NCBI RefSeq assembly: GCF_044385915.1
Contig: NZ_JBISCC010000125.1
Location: 124,001 to 188,000 of the forward strand
Reading direction: 5' to 3'
From: Thalassobellus citreus
Lineage (GTDB): Bacteria; Bacteroidota; Bacteroidia; Flavobacteriales; Flavobacteriaceae
DNA: 64,000 bases
Positions 9,075 through 18,235 of the stretch are shown piece by piece; within the stretch, counting starts at the first letter, position 1; each line of letters starts with the position of its first letter. Made by a program: the position numbers and the translations under genes. The notes under the pieces were generated by a model, which was not told the DNA's origin, did no database searches, and saw nothing but the letters and a program-made list of their open reading frames with translations.

Positions 9075-9181
9075 AAATAAATTAAGTTCTAAATTATTAA
9101 CAAAGCAACTATAAATTTCAACTGTTTAGATAACAAAAGAGTACGTTCTTAAAATTAATGATTAAATAATTCATTTTTTTC

Positions 9182-9211
9182 TTGTGTGTTTAAACTAAAA
9201 ATTTATTTTTG
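9182..9211 (+). promoter_or_regulatory. Bacteroidota-type promoter (TTG-N19-TATTTTTG) for the DUF2795 gene
   Basis: TTG at 9182-9184 and TATTTTTG at 9204-9211 are separated by exactly 19 bases, matching the -33/-7 consensus. Transcription would start a few bases downstream, so the in-frame TTG at 9209 is inside the promoter and the ATG at 9233 is the real start. Confidence 0.65.
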
Positions 9212-9232
9212 CAAAAAATTAAACACAAAGAA

Positions 9233-9454
9233 ATGTATTGGACATTAGAATTAGCATCTTATTTAAGTGATGCACCTTGGCCGGCAACTAAAGACGAATT
9301 GATAGATTACGCAATTAGAACTGGCGCACCGTTAGAAGTGGTTGAAAACTTACAATCAATTGAAGATGAAGGTGATTCTTATGACTCTATTGAAGAAATC
9401 TGGTCTGATTACCCGACCGATGAAGATTATCTATGGAATGAAGATGAATATTAG
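9233..9454 (+). CDS. DUF2795 small acidic protein
   Basis: A 73-residue soluble protein, very acidic at its end (DYPTDEDYLWNEDEY), typical of a short protein conserved in Bacteroidota and placed in DUF2795. Its helical core reads LASYLSDAPWPATKDELIDY followed by AIRTGAPLEVVENLQ. Function is not known; no catalytic motif is visible. It has its own promoter and is closed by a terminator, so it is a monocistronic unit just upstream of secA. Confidence 0.8.
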   Translation: MYWTLELASYLSDAPWPATKDELIDYAIRTGAPLEVVENLQSIEDEGDSYDSIEEIWSDYPTDEDYLWNEDEY

Positions 9455-9473
9455 TAAAGCATAAAGAATAGTT

Positions 9474-9502
9474 AAAAAGTCTCGAATTGAGGCTTTTTTT
9501 TT
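9474..9502 (+). terminator. Rho-independent terminator after the DUF2795 gene
   Basis: AAAAAGTCTC and GAGGCTTTTT pair around GAATT, followed by a run of T to 9502. The T run also forms part of the predicted secA -33 region. Confidence 0.7.
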
Positions 9503-9531
9503 GTCCTAATCTTTAAACAAATGTATCTTTG
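9501..9531 (+). promoter_or_regulatory. Putative secA promoter (TTG-N20-TATCTTTG)
   Basis: TATCTTTG at 9524-9531 fits the -7 consensus, and TTG at 9501-9503 lies 20 bases upstream, one more than ideal. It would give a leader of about 70 bases containing a small stem (CTAGG/CCTAG near 9569-9584). Confidence 0.5.
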
Positions 9532-9606
9532 GATGCATTGAAAAACAAAAAATTAAAAACGAACACAACTAGGTTAACCCCTAGCTTAATATAAATATAA
9601 ACACAC

Positions 9607-12600
9607 ATGAGTTTTTTAAATTCTGTACTTAAAGTATTTGTTGGCGATAAATCGAAGCAAGATGTTAAAGCCATTACCCCAATTGTTGAAAAAATAAAGG
9701 CTTTAGAGTCTTCGGTTAGCAGTTTATCTCACGACGAACTTAGAGCAAAAACAACCGAATTTAAAGCAACTATTACAGAAGCTATTAAGCCTATAAACGA
9801 CGAGATAGAAAAACTTCTTAATGAAGCTGAAAACACAGAAGACATTGATAAACGTGAGGATATCTATGAAGCTGTTGATAAGCTTAAAGACGATGCCTAT
9901 AATAAAACAGAAGAGGTTTTAAATACTATTTTACCTGAAGCTTTTGCTGTTATTAAAGAAACGGCTAAACGTTTTGCAAATAACACCTCTATTACGGTTA
10001 CAGCAAATAATTACGACAGAGAATTATCTGGTGATAAAGATTATGTAACACTTGATGGCGATAATGCTACTTGGGCAAACTCTTGGGATGCTGCTGGAAA
10101 GCCTATTACTTGGGATATGGTACATTACGATGTACAGCTTATTGGTGGTATTGCCATGCATCAAGGTAAAATTGCCGAAATGCAAACGGGTGAGGGTAAA
10201 ACATTAGTAGCTACCTTACCTATGTATTTAAATGCATTATCTGGAAAAGGTGTGCATTTAGTAACTGTGAATGATTACTTAGCAAAACGTGATAGCGCGT
10301 GGATGGCACCTCTTTTTCAGTTTCATGGTTTAACTATAGATTGTATAGATTATCATAAACCTAATTCGCCTGAGCGTATTGCGGCTTACAATGCCGATAT
10401 TACTTACGGAACCAATAACGAGTTTGGTTTTGATTACTTACGTGATAACATGTCGCATACTCCTGAAGAATTAGTACAACGTCCACACCATTTTGCCATT
10501 GTAGATGAGGTCGATTCTGTATTAGTTGATGATGCGCGTACGCCATTGATTATTTCGGGTCCAATTCCTCGTGGCGAACACCATGAGTTTACAGAATTAA
10601 AACCTAAGGTTGATGATATTGTATCGGTACAACGAAAATATTTAACAGGTGTTTTAGCCGAAGCTAAAAAGCTTATTGCTGCTGGAGATACTAAAGAAGG
10701 TGGTTTTCAACTACTACGTGCGTATCGTGGTATTCCTAAAAACAAAGCTTTAATTAAGTTTTTATCTGAAGAAGGTATCAAACAACTACTTCAAAAAACT
10801 GAAAACTTTTACATGCAAGACAACAACCGCGAAATGCCAAAGGTTGATGCTGAATTGTACTATGTAATTGAAGAAAAAAACAATCAAGTTGAATTAACCG
10901 ATAAAGGTGTTGAATACATCTCTGGAAAGGACAACCCTGATTTTTTCATCTTACCAGAAATAGGTGTTGAAGTTGCTAAAATTGAAGAACAAGGACTTTC
11001 TTCTGAAGATGAAGCGAACCTTAAAGAAGAATTATTTAAAGAGTTTGGTGTAAAATCTGAACGTATACATACGCTTAACCAACTTTTAAAAGCATACGCT
11101 TTATTTGAAAAAGACACCCAATATGTGGTGATGGAAAATAAAGTAATGATTGTTGATGAGCAAACCGGTCGTATTATGGATGGTCGTCGTTATTCTGACG
11201 GATTACACCAAGCGATTGAAGCTAAAGAAAATGTAAAAATTGAAGATGCTACGCAAACTTTTGCAACGGTAACACTTCAAAATTACTTTAGAATGTACCG
11301 TAAACTATCTGGTATGACAGGTACTGCGGTTACAGAAGCTGGTGAGTTCTGGGAAATCTACAAATTAGATGTTGTTGAAATTCCAACCAACCGCCCAATT
11401 GCTAGAGACGATAAAGAAGATTTAGTTTATAAAACAAAACGTGAAAAGTACAACGCCGTTATTGATGATGTTACCAAACTATCGCAAGCGGGTCGCCCGG
11501 TTTTAATTGGAACAACATCGGTAGAAATAAGTGAGTTACTTGGTAAAATGCTTAGCATTCGTAAAATACCACACAATGTATTAAATGCGAAGCAACATAA
11601 AAAAGAAGCCGAAATTGTAGATCAAGCAGGTAAATCTGGACAAGTTACCATTGCAACCAATATGGCAGGTCGTGGTACCGATATTAAATTAAGCGACGAA
11701 GTTAAGGCTGCTGGTGGTTTAGCCATTGTAGGTACAGAGCGTCATGATTCGCGTCGTGTAGACAGACAGTTACGTGGTCGTGCTGGTCGTCAAGGAGATC
11801 CAGGAAGTTCTCAATTTTACGTATCGTTAGAAGATAACCTGATGCGTTTATTTGGTAGCGAGCGTATTGCTAAAATGATGGATAAAATGGGCTTACAAGA
11901 AGGCGAAGTTATCCAACACTCTATGATTTCAAAATCTATTGAGCGTGCACAGAAAAAAGTAGAAGAGAATAACTTTGGTGTTCGTAAGCGTTTATTAGAA
12001 TATGATGATGTTATGAATGCCCAACGTGAGGTAGTTTACAAACGTCGTCGTCATGCATTACACGGAGAACGTTTACGTGTAGATTTAGCAAATATGATTT
12101 TTGATACTTCGGAAGGTATTTCTGAAACAAACAAAGGCGCTAGCGATTATAAAAACTTTGAGTTTGAGTTAATTCGTTATTTCTCTATGAGTTCACCAGT
12201 ATCTGAAGCAGAATTTGGAAAACTTTCAGCACAAGATATTACATCAAAAATATACAACAATGCTTTCGATCATTATAAAGCAAAAATGGAGCGCAATGCC
12301 GAAATTGCTTTCCCTGTTATTAAAAATGTATACGAAACACAACGCGACAAGTTTAAACGCATTGTAGTGCCTTTTACAGACGGCATTAAATCATTAAATG
12401 TGGTTACCGATCTTGAAAAAGCATACGAAACAAACGGTAAACAATTAATTACCGATTTCGAAAAAAATATTACACTTGCTATTATTGATGATGCATGGAA
12501 AACCCATTTACGTAAAATGGACGAGTTGAAACAATCGGTACAATTGGCTGTACACGAACAAAAAGATCCTTTACTTATTTATAAGTTTGAAGCTTTCGAA

Positions 12601-12960
12601 TTGTTTAAAGCCATGATAGACCAAGTAAATAAAGATGTTATTTCATTCTTATTTAAAGGTGAGTTACCACAAGAAACACAAAGCACCATACAAGAAGCTA
12701 AAGTACGTAAGCAAGAAAAACTGAATGTACAAAAAGACGAAATCCCTAATTTAGACGAACGCTCTGCTCAAAATAGAGCTGCTGGAAACACACAACGTCA
12801 ACAAGAAGTGGTTGAAACTATTGTACGCGATAAACCAAAAATTGGTCGTAACGATCGTGTTACCATCAAACATGTTATGAATGGTGAAAACAAAACGGTT
12901 AAGTACAAACAAGCAGAACCTTTAATTGCCAAAGGCGAATGGGTTTTGGTTGAAGACTAA
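9607..12960 (+). CDS. secA: Preprotein translocase ATPase SecA
   Basis: Motor ATPase that pushes unfolded preproteins through SecYEG at the inner membrane. It has 1,117 residues, longer than the roughly 900 of E. coli but usual for Bacteroidota, mainly through inserts near 40-100 and 320-430. Walker A is QTGEGKT with lysine 198. VDEVDSVLVDDARTPLI is the DEAD-like Walker B and SecA signature, and TNMAGRGTDIKL and QLRGRAGRQGDPG are motifs V and VI. The C-terminus ends KGEWVLVED without the zinc-binding cysteines found in E. coli. Both flanks carry terminators, so it is a single-gene unit. Confidence 0.97.
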   Translation: MSFLNSVLKVFVGDKSKQDVKAITPIVEKIKALESSVSSLSHDELRAKTTEFKATITEAIKPINDEIEKLLNEAENTEDIDKREDIYEAVDKLKDDAYNKTEEVLNTILPEAFAVIKETAKRFANNTSITVTANNYDRELSGDKDYVTLDGDNATWANSWDAAGKPITWDMVHYDVQLIGGIAMHQGKIAEMQTGEGKTLVATLPMYLNALSGKGVHLVTVNDYLAKRDSAWMAPLFQFHGLTIDCIDYHKPNSPERIAAYNADITYGTNNEFGFDYLRDNMSHTPEELVQRPHHFAIVDEVDSVLVDDARTPLIISGPIPRGEHHEFTELKPKVDDIVSVQRKYLTGVLAEAKKLIAAGDTKEGGFQLLRAYRGIPKNKALIKFLSEEGIKQLLQKTENFYMQDNNREMPKVDAELYYVIEEKNNQVELTDKGVEYISGKDNPDFFILPEIGVEVAKIEEQGLSSEDEANLKEELFKEFGVKSERIHTLNQLLKAYALFEKDTQYVVMENKVMIVDEQTGRIMDGRRYSDGLHQAIEAKENVKIEDATQTFATVTLQNYFRMYRKLSGMTGTAVTEAGEFWEIYKLDVVEIPTNRPIARDDKEDLVYKTKREKYNAVIDDVTKLSQAGRPVLIGTTSVEISELLGKMLSIRKIPHNVLNAKQHKKEAEIVDQAGKSGQVTIATNMAGRGTDIKLSDEVKAAGGLAIVGTERHDSRRVDRQLRGRAGRQGDPGSSQFYVSLEDNLMRLFGSERIAKMMDKMGLQEGEVIQHSMISKSIERAQKKVEENNFGVRKRLLEYDDVMNAQREVVYKRRRHALHGERLRVDLANMIFDTSEGISETNKGASDYKNFEFELIRYFSMSSPVSEAEFGKLSAQDITSKIYNNAFDHYKAKMERNAEIAFPVIKNVYETQRDKFKRIVVPFTDGIKSLNVVTDLEKAYETNGKQLITDFEKNITLAIIDDAWKTHLRKMDELKQSVQLAVHEQKDPLLIYKFEAFELFKAMIDQVNKDVISFLFKGELPQETQSTIQEAKVRKQEKLNVQKDEIPNLDERSAQNRAAGNTQRQQEVVETIVRDKPKIGRNDRVTIKHVMNGENKTVKYKQAEPLIAKGEWVLVED

Positions 12961-12963
12961 CCT

Positions 12964-12987
12964 GTATTCCTGCGAAGGCAAGAATCT
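12964..12987 (+). repeat. Short palindrome family copy after secA
   Basis: GTATTCCTGCGAAGGCAAGA followed by ATCT is one of four related copies in the window; the stem is ATTCCTGC...GCAAGAAT with one mismatch. It lies between the secA stop and its terminator. Confidence 0.6.
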
Positions 12988-13000
12988 TATAATACATATT

Positions 13001-13033
13001 AAAAATCCTGATAGTTTCTATCGGGATTTTTTT
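13001..13033 (+). terminator. Rho-independent terminator after secA
   Basis: AAAAATCCTGATAG and CTATCGGGATTTTTTT form a strong stem with one G-T pair and a TTT loop, ending in a T run. Confidence 0.85.
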
Positions 13034-13217
13034 GTGCTCAATATTTAAGAGTCAAACTTGAGTTTGTCAGAAATTTTAGCTAAATTCGTTTAGCGGTAAG
13101 AAATAAAATATTTATGCTGAACTTATTTCAGTATTGAAACAATTTCATTTCATGTCGTTAAACAAATCTTCTTAACTGAACTTTAAAAACTAATTAAACT
13201 AAATTCTTAAATTAGAT

Positions 13218-13907
13218 TTAGACTTTAGTTTCTGGTAAACAAACACCTTTTTTAAGAATAACAATTCCCATTGCAAGTAACCAAATAACTTTTACATGAA
13301 ATATAGGTTTGTAAATTTCGTAATTATCTGGAATGGCAAGAATAATCATCATAGCAGTGAGTCCTAATAGTGCCGTAAACCAACCTAACCATTTACTAAC
13401 TATATGCCATTTAATAAAAGCAAACCCTAACAATACTAAACCTACACCCGAAAAAATACGTCCGAAACGAATAAAACAGGTTACATACTGATTAGTGAAT
13501 AATATATTATCAACAAATTCTTTAATTTCTGCAGCCGATTTACCTGCCGTTTGCCCAACACCCCAAGCGCCATAATTATAAAAATAAGCCGATGCTATTG
13601 CCAAAGTAAAAGTCCCTACAACAAGCATACCTGCTCCTGGTAATATAACCACACGGTACGGTTTTCTAGCAGTTATAGAAACTAATGCAAATGTTGCAAT
13701 AGCCATAGTAACCCAACCAAAAATATGAATTCTATACATCCAAATCCAATACCAAACATCTTCACCAATAGCTGCAAAATCTGAAGCTACAATATATTCC
13801 CCAATATGATGAGGAGATAATGCCCACCCTAACCACAATAAGGCAGCTGCAAAAACAAAAGCCCAACCAGTAAACTTAGTTTCAAAATCTTTTTTCAATA
13901 AACCCAT
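13218..13907 (-). CDS. Unknown multi-span membrane protein
   Basis: A 229-residue integral membrane protein that I do not recognise. Hydrophobic spans lie near 15-35, 58-80, 88-110, 142-165, 168-190 and 200-220, so about six helices. There is no signal peptide, no haem-binding CxxCH motif and no nucleotide-binding motif. Histidines at 33, 34 and 61 and a WYWIWMYRIHIFGW stretch are notable. It is divergent from the sulfite-oxidase operon with 138 bases between, so a shared function such as a membrane anchor or quinone link is possible, but that is only an inference from position. Confidence 0.6.
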   Translation of the reverse strand: MGLLKKDFETKFTGWAFVFAAALLWLGWALSPHHIGEYIVASDFAAIGEDVWYWIWMYRIHIFGWVTMAIATFALVSITARKPYRVVILPGAGMLVVGTFTLAIASAYFYNYGAWGVGQTAGKSAAEIKEFVDNILFTNQYVTCFIRFGRIFSGVGLVLLGFAFIKWHIVSKWLGWFTALLGLTAMMIILAIPDNYEIYKPIFHVKVIWLLAMGIVILKKGVCLPETKV

Positions 13908-14045
13908 AATTAACTACATTTTAATTAGTTACATCTAACAAGATATAAGTAATCTTGTTTTTTTAAAGTAACAAATGTTACATAAAAAGAGATTAGAGTT
14001 TGTAAATTGTTGTACTTGTTATATTAATTTCTAATTTTAAACACC

Positions 14046-15266
14046 TTGAAAAGAAGAGACTTTGTAAAAAGAGCGACACTAAGTTCATTTGCAACCCTTA
14101 TAGGTGCAGAACTTGTTTTTGGTTCTAATATTCTTGATGGTTACATGCCTTTAGCATTACAAGATCCTGATCCTTTTAAAATGTTTAATAAAAACAAGGA
14201 AATGGTTGTGCTAAACGATAAACCATGGAATATTGAAGCACAAGCACATTTATTAGATGATAAAATTACACCTAATTCATGCATGTTTATTAGAAATAAT
14301 GGACTCATTCCTGAGGATATTGATGCTAAAACATGGAAACTTACTATAGACGGAGAATCAGTTATAAATAAAACAACATACACACTTTCTGAATTAAAAT
14401 CGAAATTTAAACATTACACCTATCAGTTAACTTTAGAATGTGGTGGTAATGGACGTAGTGAATTTAATCCACCAGCAAAAGGAAACCAATGGACCGTTGG
14501 TGCCATTCATTGCGCATCATGGACAGGTGTTCGATTACGAGATGTATTAGAAGATGCAGGTATTAAAAGTGATGCTGTTTATATTGGCTATCATGCTACA
14601 GATAAACATTTGAGTATGGATCCTAAAAAAGAACCTATTTCTAGAGGCTGCCCTATGCAGAAAGCATTACAAGATGAAACTATTTTAGCTTTTAAAATGA
14701 ATGGTGAAGATATTCCTTTAGTACATGGGTATCCGTTGCGTTTGGTTGCAGGTGGTTGGCCAGCTTCTGTTTCTGGAAAATGGATTAATCGAATTAGTAT
14801 TCGAAATAAAGTTCATGATGGTACAAAAATGACAGGAACAGCTTATAGAGTACCTTGCGAACCTGTAGCTCCTGGTGAAAAAGTAAAAGATGAACACATG
14901 TGCATTATTGAGTCGATGCCTGTAAAATCATTAATTACTTATCCTAAATCGGGTGCCATCATTAATAAAGGAAAATCATTAAATATAAGAGGACATGCTT
15001 GGGCAGGTGAACTTGAAGTTTCTAAAATGGAATATTCTATAGATTATGGATCTACTTGGACAGTATGCCCAGTTGAAAAACCAGCTAATCGTTTAGCATG
15101 GCAACATTTTTCGGCTAAAGTAAGTTTCCCTAAAGTAGGATATTATGAAGTTTGGGCACGAGCGACAGATAGTAATAACGTTGCTCAACCTATGTTATTA
15201 CCAGGATGGAACCCGAAAGGCTATTTAAATAATGCATGCCATAGAATTGCTATAAAAGTTAAGTAA
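14046..15266 (+). CDS. Sulfite oxidase-type molybdopterin enzyme, Tat-exported
   Basis: Periplasmic molybdenum enzyme of the sulfite oxidase/SorA/SoxC family, which oxidises sulfite or a related sulfur substrate. It has 406 residues. A twin-arginine signal (RRDF near the start, then a hydrophobic stretch) leads into the Moco domain. The molybdenum-ligand cysteine is C132 in LECGGNGR, and SWTGVRLRDVLEDAG and the VHGYPLRLVAGGWP segment are typical. An immunoglobulin-like dimerisation domain fills about 290-406. The start is TTG; the Arg-rich signal starts right there and no ATG is closer. It is coupled to a cytochrome gene by a TAATG overlap. Confidence 0.88.
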   Translation: MKRRDFVKRATLSSFATLIGAELVFGSNILDGYMPLALQDPDPFKMFNKNKEMVVLNDKPWNIEAQAHLLDDKITPNSCMFIRNNGLIPEDIDAKTWKLTIDGESVINKTTYTLSELKSKFKHYTYQLTLECGGNGRSEFNPPAKGNQWTVGAIHCASWTGVRLRDVLEDAGIKSDAVYIGYHATDKHLSMDPKKEPISRGCPMQKALQDETILAFKMNGEDIPLVHGYPLRLVAGGWPASVSGKWINRISIRNKVHDGTKMTGTAYRVPCEPVAPGEKVKDEHMCIIESMPVKSLITYPKSGAIINKGKSLNIRGHAWAGELEVSKMEYSIDYGSTWTVCPVEKPANRLAWQHFSAKVSFPKVGYYEVWARATDSNNVAQPMLLPGWNPKGYLNNACHRIAIKVK

Positions 15267-15739
15267 TGACTAACGAAGAAGTATTCAGAGCTCAAATTAA
15301 AAAAGTGTCTCGCCTATTGACACTTCTTTTTACGTTATTTGTAATAACAGGTGGTGGTATACTTTATTATATGTCTAACCCATCGGGTTTTGATTTTAAA
15401 TCGGAACCTGAAACTGTTGTAGCTGTTCCAATAGAAATTGACGAAGATCGCATTGAAAATGGTATTCATGTTAGAACAGGATTAGTTGATGCTGAAGGCT
15501 TAATGCTAGTTGTAAATAATTGTACTAATTGTCATTCGGCAAAATTAGTGACACAAAATAGAATGACAGCAGAACGATGGAATGCCACCATAAAATGGAT
15601 GCAGGAAACACAAAATTTATGGGACTTAGGAAGAAACCAAGACATTATAGTTAATTATTTAGTAACTAATTATCCGCCAAAATCAATAGGTAGACGTGCG
15701 GTTTTAACAGATATAGATTGGTATCAACTTAACAACTAA
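15266..15739 (+). CDS. Membrane-anchored monohaem cytochrome c, sulfite oxidase partner
   Basis: A 157-residue protein with one N-terminal membrane span (about 19-36) and a periplasmic domain carrying a single haem-binding CTNCH motif near residue 89. Methionines downstream (NRMTAERW, KWMQET) could supply the axial ligand. The resemblance to SorB-type cytochromes and the one-base overlap with the molybdoenzyme gene indicate that it accepts electrons from that enzyme and passes them toward the respiratory chain. The start ATG shares its A with the preceding stop. Confidence 0.82.
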   Translation: MTNEEVFRAQIKKVSRLLTLLFTLFVITGGGILYYMSNPSGFDFKSEPETVVAVPIEIDEDRIENGIHVRTGLVDAEGLMLVVNNCTNCHSAKLVTQNRMTAERWNATIKWMQETQNLWDLGRNQDIIVNYLVTNYPPKSIGRRAVLTDIDWYQLNN

Positions 15740-15769
15740 AACAATATAGACTATTTAAATTCAATTAAA

Positions 15770-16645
15770 ATGGAAAAATATTTAGATGCATTTATTAATA
15801 CGTTTCAAGGTACAGTAAATTGGACATGGAAATCTATAATTTTTGAAGTGCCATGGTACACAAACTATTTTTGGGGACTTATAGCTATTTCCCTTTTTGT
15901 TTGGGTTTTAGAAATTGCTTTTCCGTGGCGAAAAAATCAATCTATTTTTAGACGCGACTTTTGGTTAGACGCGTTTTACATGTTCTTTAATTTCTTCATA
16001 TTTTCTATAGTAATTAGTGGAGTTTATAAGATTTTAGGACTCGCTTTTGGAGAGATAAACATCACAGCTAAAAGCCTTGCTTTATTTGACATTTCTGAAT
16101 GGGCGCCTTGGTTACAATTATTTGTATTCTTTATTATACTCGACTTTGTACAATGGTTTACACATGTATTATTACACAAATACCCTTTCTTATGGAAGTT
16201 TCACAAAGTGCATCATAGTGTGAAAGAAATGGGGTTCGCAGCGCATTTAAGATACCATTGGATGGAAAATATTTTTTACAAGCCTCTAAAAACGTTTGGA
16301 GTAATGATTATTGGTGGTTTTGAACCTAATCAAGCTTTTATTGTTCATTTTATTACCATAGCTATTGGCCACCTTAACCATTCAAATATTAAAATTACTT
16401 GGGGACCATTAAAGTACATTTTCAACAATCCTGTGATGCATTTATATCATCATGCATATGTATTACCTAAAGGAAAATATGGGGTGAATTATGGCATCAG
16501 TTTAAGCCTTTGGGATTATATTTTTAAAACAAATTATATCCCTGAAGATAGTGGTACTATAGAAATAGGTTTTAAAGGTGATGATACATTCCCAACAGAT
16601 TTTATTGGTCAGAATACCTATGGTTTTAAAAAAGGGCAACGATAA
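15770..16645 (+). CDS. Sterol desaturase / fatty acid hydroxylase family protein
   Basis: An integral membrane di-iron oxygenase-like protein of 291 residues with about four membrane spans. The histidine clusters expected for the family are present: HVLLH (about 127-131), HKVHH (about 141-145) and HLYHHA (about 223-228), with further histidines in HLNH. The family inserts hydroxyl groups or double bonds in lipids. It follows the sulfite oxidase and cytochrome genes after 30 bases in the same direction, so it is probably co-transcribed; why a lipid oxygenase accompanies a sulfur oxidase is unclear. Confidence 0.85.
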   Translation: MEKYLDAFINTFQGTVNWTWKSIIFEVPWYTNYFWGLIAISLFVWVLEIAFPWRKNQSIFRRDFWLDAFYMFFNFFIFSIVISGVYKILGLAFGEINITAKSLALFDISEWAPWLQLFVFFIILDFVQWFTHVLLHKYPFLWKFHKVHHSVKEMGFAAHLRYHWMENIFYKPLKTFGVMIIGGFEPNQAFIVHFITIAIGHLNHSNIKITWGPLKYIFNNPVMHLYHHAYVLPKGKYGVNYGISLSLWDYIFKTNYIPEDSGTIEIGFKGDDTFPTDFIGQNTYGFKKGQR

Positions 16646-16672
16646 TATTTATGAAAAAGATTCTATCGAATA

Positions 16673-16696
16673 GATTCCTGCCTGCGCAGGAAGGAC
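16673..16696 (-). repeat. Short palindrome family copy between convergent genes
   Basis: Read on the minus strand it is GTCCTTCCTGCGCAGGCAGG followed by AATC, related to the copies at 12964 and 44206. TTCCTGC and GCAGGAA can pair, so it may serve as a bidirectional terminator between the desaturase-like gene and rimO. Confidence 0.65.
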
Positions 16697-16702
16697 AAAT
16701 AG

Positions 16703-18007
16703 TTAGCTTACAACTTCACCATAAAGGTCAAAGTCTTCTGCTTCAATAACTTTTATAGTCGCAAATTCGCCTGTTTTTAAATAAGTTTTAGAAGCATCAA
16801 TAAGGACTTCGTTATCTACATCTGGAGAATCAAATTCGGTACGACCTACAAAATAGTTACCTTCTTTTCTGTCGATAACCACTTTAAAGATTTGTCCAAT
16901 TTTTTGTTGATTCAATTCCCAAGAAATTTGCGATTGAATTTCCATGATCTGATTGGCTCTGTCCATTTTCACTTCTTCAGGTACATCATCTTCTAAACTA
17001 TACGCATGCGTGTTTTCTTCATGAGAATAGGTAAAACATCCTAAACGCTCAAAACGCATGTCTGTAACCCATTGCTTTAATTCTTGAAAATTCTCTTCGG
17101 TTTCTCCTGGATAACCAACAATAAGTGTGGTTCTAATAGTCATATTAGGAACCGCTTCTCTAAACTGATGAAGTAATTTTGTGGTTTTCTCTTTATTAGT
17201 ACCACGACGCATACTCTTTAAAACAGAGTCTGAAATATGCTGTAATGGAATATCTAAATAGTTACAAATTTTAGGTTCGCGGTTCATTACATCTAATACA
17301 TCTAATGGAAACCCTGTTGGGAACGCATAATGCAAACGAATCCACTCGATACCTTCTACTTTTACTAAAGCTTCGAGTAATTCGGCTAGATTACGTTTTT
17401 TATATAAATCGAGACCGTAATAGGTTAAATCTTGCGCTATTAAAATAAGCTCTTTAACACCATTGGCGGCTAATTTCTCAGCTTCAGTTACCAAATTTTC
17501 AATAGGTGCACTTTTGTGTTTTCCTCGCATAATAGGAATAGCACAAAACGAACAAGGTCTATCACAACCTTCAGCAATTTTTAAATAGGCATAATTTTTT
17601 GGAGTAGTTGTTAAACGCTCACCTATTAACTCATGCTTATAATCGGCACCTAAAGCCTTTAATAAACCTGGTAATTCTGTGGTACCAAAATACTCATCTA
17701 CATTTGGTATTTCTTTTACTAAATCTGGTTTATAACGTTCACTTAAACATCCGGTAACAAAAACTTTGTCAACATCACCATCTTGTTTTTTCTGAACATA
17801 TTCTAGAATGGTATTAACGCTCTCTTCTTTGGCATTATTAATAAAACCACAGGTATTAATAACAACAATATTGCCTTCGTCTTCATGAACCACATCTTTT
17901 CCGCTGGCTTTTAACTGCCCCATTAACACTTCGCTATCGTAAACATTTTTACTACAACCCAGCGTTACTACATTAATCTTGTTTTTCTTAAGAGTTTTTG
18001 TGCGCAT
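16703..18007 (-). CDS. rimO: Ribosomal protein S12 methylthiotransferase RimO
   Basis: Radical SAM enzyme that methylthiolates an aspartate of ribosomal protein S12. It has 434 residues in three parts. An N-terminal MTTase domain begins VVTLGCSKNVYDSEVLMGQL and carries the auxiliary cluster cysteines (the GC above, NTCGF and TGCLSERY). The radical SAM motif CDRPCSFC is near 148-155. A C-terminal TRAM domain covers about 370-434. The C-x3-C-x2-C motif, the order of domains and the RGKHKS run identify RimO rather than MiaB. It stands alone, convergent with the desaturase-like gene. Confidence 0.95.
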   Translation of the reverse strand: MRTKTLKKNKINVVTLGCSKNVYDSEVLMGQLKASGKDVVHEDEGNIVVINTCGFINNAKEESVNTILEYVQKKQDGDVDKVFVTGCLSERYKPDLVKEIPNVDEYFGTTELPGLLKALGADYKHELIGERLTTTPKNYAYLKIAEGCDRPCSFCAIPIMRGKHKSAPIENLVTEAEKLAANGVKELILIAQDLTYYGLDLYKKRNLAELLEALVKVEGIEWIRLHYAFPTGFPLDVLDVMNREPKICNYLDIPLQHISDSVLKSMRRGTNKEKTTKLLHQFREAVPNMTIRTTLIVGYPGETEENFQELKQWVTDMRFERLGCFTYSHEENTHAYSLEDDVPEEVKMDRANQIMEIQSQISWELNQQKIGQIFKVVIDRKEGNYFVGRTEFDSPDVDNEVLIDASKTYLKTGEFATIKVIEAEDFDLYGEVVS

Positions 18008-18027
18008 ACTTTCTATAAATCAGGGCG

Positions 18028-18035
18028 CAAAGATA
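18028..18035 (-). promoter_or_regulatory. Possible -7 box for rimO
   Basis: TATCTTTG on the minus strand fits TAnnTTTG and lies 20 bases before the rimO ATG. No clear -33 element accompanies it. Confidence 0.4.
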
Positions 18036-18109
18036 CACAATGATTGTGAACTAATGAATGTGATTAACGATTAACAAATAGCTTCTTAAATTATTAACTA
18101 AACCTTTTC

Positions 18110-18117
18110 TATATTTG
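18110..18117 (+). promoter_or_regulatory. Possible -7 box for the serine hydrolase gene
   Basis: TATATTTG matches the consensus. It lies 118 bases before the chosen ATG, giving a fairly long leader in which nothing else was recognised. Confidence 0.35.
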
Positions 18118-18235
18118 AGAGTCCAAGATTGTAAAAACCTACATTATGAAACATTCATAACTAAATTTTCGATACCCAAGAAAATGATTAAATGAATGCT
18201 ACATGTGTCCGGTAAAAAACAATAATTATAAACAC

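Noticed and set aside
13079..13094. Small hairpin GCTAAA-TTCG-TTTAGC in the gap after secA
   Set aside because: Only a 6-base A/T-rich stem lacking the usual C-G closing pair of a stable TTCG loop; likely chance. A degenerate TGCTGAAC/TTCAGTA dyad at 13115-13133 was also too weak to list.
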